Assembly (NCBI GenBank): GCA_000226015.1
Contig: JH152961.1
Location: forward strand, 4,041-39,300
Length of the DNA: 35,260 nt
Source of the DNA: Mnemiopsis leidyi
Taxonomy: Eukaryota > Ctenophora > Tentaculata > Lobata > Bolinopsidae
Direction of reading: 5' to 3'
Of the stretch, positions 30,023 to 35,260 are shown piece after piece; position 1 is the stretch's first letter; each line of letters begins with the position of its first letter. Under the pieces are notes generated by a model that was not told the origin of the DNA, ran no database searches, and was given only the letters and a program-made list of their open reading frames with translations. The translations under genes were made by a program, and so were the position numbers.

Positions 30023-33000
30023 ATGACATTTCTCTACCTTACCGCGCTTTTACATCTGATCATGGTTTCAGGTACTGCTCAAACGCTTATTTTGTTGTTT
30101 TGTTGACAATTTAGAATGAGACGAGGAAATCGTTCAAAAATATTCTGGTAGTTTAAGTGTGTTTCTGTCTAAAATTTGATTTTAATTTATTTACTTACTA
30201 AACACAATTGTTTGTCCGATGAAAATTACCGGCCCAAAACAGGTTCGCAAGAAAGTAATAGCTGCGATTGTTGCAAGCCTGAAAACAAAATCGTGGTTCC
30301 CCTTCAACATTCGAATGACCTGCCTTGCAAAATCCTTACGTCGCTGATCCTCGCAGGTTCGTAGATAAAACTTCATTAGTCGAAAAGCCACAATTCGTAA
30401 TTTTTTCAAACAAAAGCGACGTTTCAGAAAGAACTTATCGCATTCTCTACATTGTGATATATCTTCTAAAGTCAAACTTTAAGGAAACGGACGTGGCGAT
30501 GAAGTGACAGATCCAGATAAGTTTGTGGAGAATACCGGGAAAAATGCTTTGAATACCATCTGTACCGCACTTCAGAGTGTCAACGAGGTATATATATATA
30601 TATATACCTCTTAAGAAAGAGGTTAAACCCAATAATGTTTTGTATCATATAGAGGGAATAAGACCATCAAGGAAACTCTTGTACCTAGTAGACTTAATGA
30701 TGATAGGAATATTGACTTTTTTGGTGACACAGATACCAGCGACAACGTGGTAAAGCATTCTAGTACCATTGAGGAGGAAGGGTGCTTTCAGTGTGTGTCT
30801 AAGCGTAAAGCCTGTAGACTGTTTATTTGCGAGAGTAAAACAGCTAAAAGCTTCCACACTGACTACACAGTTAGCATTCTCGGTAGGATAGACTGCAACA
30901 CTGTTGGGGTCTGCTACCTTGTTAATGATAAAGTTTGTAGGCGCTCCTCGGTGGGCAGTACCATCAACAACTTCAAATCTAGATGGCAAAACCACAAGTC
31001 ACATATTAGGAAAAGTGTTAGAAGCTATGAGATAGCGACCCATTTTAATAGCGAATTCCATGACTTAGTTAAAGAACCCCTCAAAACTTTTGACAGCCAG
31101 TTAAGCAATCAGCTCGAAGTTATAATTTTTGAAAAATTAGATTTTAGCAGATGTCAGAACCAAGATGATATAGTTCGAGTAGCGAAGGAAAGGGAAACCT
31201 TCTGGCAAAACCAGTTAATGACAATAGATTGCTATGGAGGTTTAAATAAAAGACCAGCCACCAATGAAATTAGAAATTAATCGCTTTTACTTTTACATTT
31301 TGGGAAATTTTTCAGCCAGTTTTATGAAATTTTACGCCATTGGTACCCCCATATTTTCCAGTGTACATTTATTTCACTTCCCCCACAACCCCGTCAGTTT
31401 AATGTTTTGTATAGTTAAATTCAATGTGTTAGATATTCACCTTTCAACCTAGTTAATAAAGTTATCAAGATTTATTTCATATATTACTATTTCAGAATGA
31501 GACATGTAAAGATAATAGAATCGAGAGCTTAATGTGAATTTTTGCCTCTGACTGTTTCACTGAATGATTAGAATATATATATATATACCGCGTTAAGCAT
31601 CTAACTTACCTTGTATCATAATATTTTAATCTGCTAAGTTCAGCAAATATAACCGCTTCACTTATTTCTTTCAGGTTTTCATATATCCACAAGGGGAAGA
31701 GAATTCGGTGAAAGATGTCATCGAAAAAATAAATGATATTGTAAAGACAGCTGTAGTCACGAAGCGGCCTACATTTTTGGCGGGTCATAGCGACAGAACT
31801 GCAAATAAAGGACAGGAAAAATCAACGTCGCAAGCGACGACCTCTCTGGACACTTCATGTAATCAAACTCTAAGTCCCACAAAAACACAAACTCCAACTC
31901 CTTCACCCACACAAACTCAAACTCAAACACAAACTCCCACACAAACACAAACTCCCACACAAACACAAACTCCCACATATACACAGACACAAACTCAAAC
32001 ACAAACTCCCACACAAACACAAACTCCCACACAAACACAAACTCAAACACCAACACAAACGCAAACTCCCACGCAAACTCAAACACAAACACCCACACAA
32101 ACTCCAACTCCTACACAAACTCAAACTCCTACACAAACACCCACACAAACTCAAACTCTGACACAAACACAAACTCCCACACAAACACAGACTCAAACAC
32201 AAACACCCACACAAACTCAAACTCTGACACAATCTCAAACTCCTACACAAACGCAAACTCCCACACAGACACAAACTCAAACTCAAACTCAAACACCCAC
32301 ACAAACTCCAACTCCTACACAAACTCAAACTCCTACACAAACACAAACGCAAACTTTCACACAGACACAGACTCCCACAGAAACACAAACTCCCACACAA
32401 ACGCTAACACAAAATCTTATGCAAACAACGACTCAAGCCTCAACTTCGACCGAAATTTTGACTACCAAAGACATGGTTACAGTAGGAGGTCAAGTTGTGG
32501 ATGAAAATATGGAAAAGAATTCAAGTTTATCAAATCAGATTTCAATAGCAGAATCATCGACATCGACATCGACATCGACCTCTTCCTCGACCCGACCTGG
32601 TTTGACAACTTCCATAACAGGAACACCAAACCCAAAAACCGAGAAAAGAGTAAATGATAAAAAAATGTACGGCAGGAAACCGGCTTACAATCCGTCGCAA
32701 ATAGATCAGCCAACCAGAAAAAAAATAGGGTACAAAACGTCGCAGAATGGCATCCCAAAAAAGATTGCCTATGGAAAATCTCTGAGTCGAAACCAAGGAG
32801 TTGGATATGGGAAGCCAGTTTACGGCAATCAAGAAAGATTCAATGGCAACTCAAGGCAAAGATTCCAGAAATTTTCTAACAACAATCCTTACAAAAAGAA
32901 CCCATTCCAAAATAATGGTCGGTATGGCGGCGGGTATGGTGTCCAAGGTAACCGCATGAACGGCTGGAATGGAGGCCAAGGTAACCGCATTAACAACGGG

Positions 33001-33243
33001 TATGGTGTCCAAGGTAACCGGATGAACGGCGGGAATGGTGTCCAAGGTAACCGGATGAACGGCGGGTATGGTGTCCAAGGTAACCGGATGACGGACGACT
33101 ACGCAGCAGAGCCAGGATGCACGTGTACGTTATCATTGGGGAGGTGCACCTCGGGAAGGAGAAAAGTGGTGAGAGGATGTGCCAGGAATTTCCTGATCGG
33201 TCATTACCTGTGTAAGTCAACGAGCTGGTACGAGAGTTGTTGA
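30023..33243 (+). CDS. Secreted low-complexity TQ/TP-rich, GYGVQGNRMN-repeat protein (three exons)
   Basis: My model joins 30023-30071, 30484-30587 and 31675-33243 (phases 1, 0, stop TGA): 573 residues. Exon 1 is a signal peptide (MTFLYLTALLHLIMVS). Exon 2 adds GNGRGDEVTDPDKF, placing an RGD right after the expected cleavage site, then a helical-looking stretch. Exon 3 continues with VFIYPQGEE. Residues about 116-300 are almost only Thr, Gln and Pro in TQTQTPT repeats, a likely O-glycosylated stalk. A Ser/Thr tract and a Lys/Tyr/Asn/Gly-rich part follow, then 12-residue repeats around GYGVQGNRMNGG (about 465-523). The last 42 residues hold six cysteines. I recognise no family. A secreted matrix, tube, mucus or adhesive protein is inferred. 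Exon 3 is certain as coding; exon 2 rests on phase agreement and a mediocre acceptor (CTTTAAG). AATAAA at 33513-33518 may end the transcript. Confidence 0.72.
30588..31590 (+). mobile_element. 5'-truncated GIY-YIG retroelement tail (Penelope-like) in intron 2 of the TQ/TP gene
   Basis: An open frame from about 30633 to 31280 begins CFVSYRGNKTIKETLVPSRL, typical of the region just after the reverse transcriptase thumb in Penelope-like elements. It continues with a CxxC-like segment (CFQCVSKRKAC), then a GIY-YIG-type stretch (GVCYLVNDKV, then SVGSTINNFKSRWQNHKSHI) and the terminal EIATHFN, RETFWQNQL and GLNKRPATN. The reverse transcriptase itself is absent, so it is dead-on-arrival. (TA)n runs lie at both ends: 30588-30606 and about 31573-31588. 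The Penelope-like assignment is from family memory; DIRS-type tails look partly similar. The element lies on the same strand as the host gene. Confidence 0.65.
31868..32420 (+). repeat. Coding minisatellite encoding the TQ/TP tract
   Basis: In-frame tandem repeats built from the hexamers ACACAA, ACTCAA and ACTCCC, in changing order. Both DNA strands stay open in several frames because the repeat lacks stop words, so the long antisense frames here are by-products. Copy number is likely polymorphic. Confidence 0.9.
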
Positions 33244-34354
33244 TGTTTACTCAGTTTCGTTTACAAAATCTAGACAGCGTACCACTGGAACCTTTTATTT
33301 TTACCTCAATATAAAGAACTGTTGAAGCAGATCACAATGAAAACTTTGATATTTGACGTAGCTATCTCCTATGGGCTAGAAAGTTGTTTTCTAAATAGTG
33401 TCAAGTTAACTAAGCAAGAACTAATTTGTTACCGCCAGCCTTAAGGTTACGCTGGGACATGGTTATTTTCTTAGAAATTTAAACCATTTTGCTGAGACAC
33501 CACACGCTTGTCAATAAACTGTCACACAACTTCCGATACACGGATGACTTAAGTTTTTATTCGATAAGAATAGAATAACGCGCATTTGGATGCGCGCGCC
33601 AATCAAACCGCGCGCAAGATAAGTGCTTGGTAATGAGAAAAGGGTCCCAAAATCACAGAATCGCTGATTACGTCAGGGATGGTTTGATATTTCGTTTGCC
33701 CAGCGCACACACTGGATCTTAGTTGAATGATGGATAGCAAGCATGGCTCAGGTAGTCGTGTAACAGATGCTCAAACAAGCCACATGGTGTAATTAAATTC
33801 TTATAGCGTACATTAAACTTGTCAGAATCGTCAGAACCTTAAATCTTAACCTCTTGGAAAACGCTATTTCTGAGGAAGGGTAACACATGTTCACCAGCTA
33901 CTGAAAAAGGTGAAGATCAACTATCAATGAGGAAGACTGTCACGTGATACAAAAAGTTTGTAACCCCTTACCGAGAACACCGTTATCTTTAGTCATGGGA
34001 ATTGTACGTGACTTATTTCGTCCGAACGTGAAATTCCGCCATGTGTCACATTTCCCAGCTAATGGTACAAAAAAGGGAACAAAACCTTGTATTTTAATCC
34101 TAGAGAATTTATCATCAGCTGCTCCCCTAGGAAGTGTGTTATACCACAAGTCAAGTGAACACATCTGGTAACACATATTCTAGAGACACAAGCGTCGGAA
34201 ATTGTTACAATATAATGGCGGAGGCACCGCATGTCGCTTTAAAACTATTTAAGTGTAAATTGGAGATGTCAATTAAGATATCAGATATAGGTGAATGTTC
34301 CGCCACCGTGCCTATTAAGCAAGCACAAAGAATGTGACGCAGTTAAACCCTTAC
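33244..34354. other. Spacer between the TQ/TP gene and the Rab exon
   Basis: AT-rich with a CpG-bearing patch at about 33575-33620 (ATGCGCGCGCCAATC). The missing 3' exon of the minus-strand Rab gene, which should encode the prenylated cysteines, ought to lie here, but I could not identify it. Confidence 0.5.
33513..33518 (+). terminator. Candidate poly(A) signal AATAAA of the TQ/TP gene
   Basis: Canonical AATAAA about 270 bases after the stop at 33243, the first on this strand after the gene that I noticed. Confidence 0.45.
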
Positions 34355-34525
34355 CAACAACTTTAACTTTTTTCTCTGACTGCCTGGTTTAAGATCTGAA
34401 TCTGACGCGAGCTTGGTATTTACCTTTTGTAAAATGTCCTCTGCAATCATGGTAAAAGCTTTGTCGATGTTGATGTTTGCTTTAGCGCTCGTTTCCAAGA
34501 ACTTTAGTCCTTTACTCTTGGCCAA
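34355..34525 (-). CDS. Rab8/Rab10-like small GTPase, one internal exon (partial)
   Basis: A 57-codon exon in phase 0, bounded by CCCCTCAG before it and GTAAGG after it on the minus strand. It encodes [20 protein letters not shown] and then [14 protein letters not shown], followed by a hydrophilic tail. ETSAKA is the G5 guanine-binding box, and [10 protein letters not shown] with AEDIL is characteristic of the Rab8/Rab10/Rab13 group, nearest Rab10 from memory. These GTPases control post-Golgi and recycling membrane traffic. The exon covers the end of the G domain and the start of the hypervariable tail (QRKKLKLL). Upstream exons with G1-G4 would lie beyond 35260, and the cysteine-bearing last exon was not found. 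Without the other exons the paralogue cannot be fixed. Confidence 0.85.
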
Positions 34526-34755
34526 CTGAGGGGTGAGAGGTGATCAAGAGTTAAGATTAGAAATCTATAGCATGACATGATAAGGTGAATATCAACAAAT
34601 TAGAGAGTGGTTATAGTAGTCCTAGAAATTTACAAGAATAGTTGAAACGTCTACACGACTGAAATGTGTGGTCTTGATATGCCAATAATCGCTCTAATTC
34701 TCTAGTTCAGATACCATCTCGCTTTAGAATAGAATAAATAATGCCAATTCCGATT

Positions 34756-34822
34756 TGTGTGCGTGCGTGTGTGTGTGTGCGTGCGTGTGTGTGTGTGTTT
34801 GTGTGTGTGCGTGTGTGTGTGC
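34756..34822. repeat. GT/GC microsatellite
   Basis: About 66 bases of GT dinucleotides with interspersed GTGC units. Alternating purine-pyrimidine of this kind can adopt Z-DNA. Confidence 0.95.
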
Positions 34823-35077
34823 ACCTGCGTACAATAACTAAAGGAAGGATATGTTTATCTCAAAATGTACAGAGTTAATTATGTGCAAACAGGCCGCACA
34901 TAACATAACCATTAACCCTGGCAGGGGTACACATATTTACATAGTATTGCCAAGATAACTGGAATTTCATAGTACACATAACACGAACATTTGTACCTCA
35001 TACAAAACACCCTGTTTATGTATACTGTGTTGTAGATGCTGTGCGGGAAATAGCTCTATTGGCGCGTGAGAGACTTT

Positions 35078-35260
35078 CACAGTTAGCAACACTCACAGTT
35101 AGTTACACTCACAGTTAGTTACTCTCACAGTTAGTTACTCTCACAGTTAGTTACACTCACAGTTAGTTACACTCACAGTTAGTTACACTCACAGTTAGTT
35201 ACACTCACAGTTAGTTACACTCACAGTTAGTTACACTCACAGTTAGTTACTCTCACAGTT
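35078..35260. repeat. 16-base tandem repeat running off the window
   Basis: At least eleven copies of the unit CACAGTTAGTTACACT, with a common TTACTCT variant. The array continues past the window end, so its full length is unknown. Confidence 0.95.

Larger units (their letters stand above)
34526..35260. other. Rab gene intron (probable)
   Basis: No G1-G4 Rab motif is found on the minus strand to the window end, so this is probably intron. It holds the GT microsatellite and the 16-base tandem repeat listed separately. Confidence 0.55.

Noticed and set aside
31769-32400. Long antisense frames opposite the TQ/TP tract
   Set aside because: They are shadows of the stop-free coding hexamer repeat. 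The sense strand has a signal peptide, consistent exon phases and a structured C-terminus.
33940-34176. Minus-strand frame of 78 codons between the TQ/TP gene and the Rab exon, considered as the missing Rab 3' exon
   Set aside because: It does not end in prenylatable cysteines and shows no Rab tail features.
35078-35260. Regular repeats considered as a CRISPR array
   Set aside because: There are no unique spacers: the 16-base units are contiguous, and the genome is eukaryotic.

Overview
This is nuclear DNA from an animal. Genes are split by GT-AG introns, the sequence is AT-rich, and the main gene is an unmistakable CAND1. Nothing here fixes the species. Intron-rich genes, Penelope-type (GIY-YIG) retroelement tails, secreted Kazal/VWD proteins and possible spliced-leader acceptors would suit a marine invertebrate such as a cnidarian, but that is inference only.

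Layout. 1-2570 is a GC-rich mosaic of dispersed repeats. 2571-4310 is intergenic and holds a pogo-like palindrome. 4311-25633 (+) is a complete CAND1 gene that I could assemble from 27 coding exons with consistent phases: 3,699 coding bases, 1,232 residues. Its intron 17 (13073-21074, about 8 kb) contains three other genes: a secreted Ig/VWD protein (15081-16523, +), a small Kazal inhibitor (18033-18305, +) and an SLC35G/EamA-type membrane protein (20146-19052, -). From 26330 to 27680 a second cluster of the GC-rich repeats appears, partly as inverted copies of the first. 27681-30022 holds foldback repeats and a duplicated CRE-containing block. 30023-33243 (+) is a three-exon gene for a secreted low-complexity protein (signal peptide, RGD, TQ/TP tract, glycine/asparagine dodecapeptides, six-cysteine tail). 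Its second intron carries a degraded GIY-YIG retroelement tail. 34525-34355 (-) is one exon of a Rab8/Rab10-like GTPase. The window ends in a GT microsatellite and a 16-nt tandem repeat.

The most unusual structure is in CAND1. One minisatellite has copied the exon 16 end with its 5' splice site, giving six GTAAGTAC donors. A second has copied the intron 18 end with the start of exon 19, giving at least eleven TTCCAG acceptors and an assembly gap. By my frame reading, in both arrays only the copy nearest the rest of the exon keeps CAND1 open. The arrays lie on either side of the giant gene-bearing intron.

The genes do not form a pathway. CAND1 is the SCF/cullin exchange factor, the Rab exon belongs to membrane traffic, and the other four encode secreted or membrane proteins.
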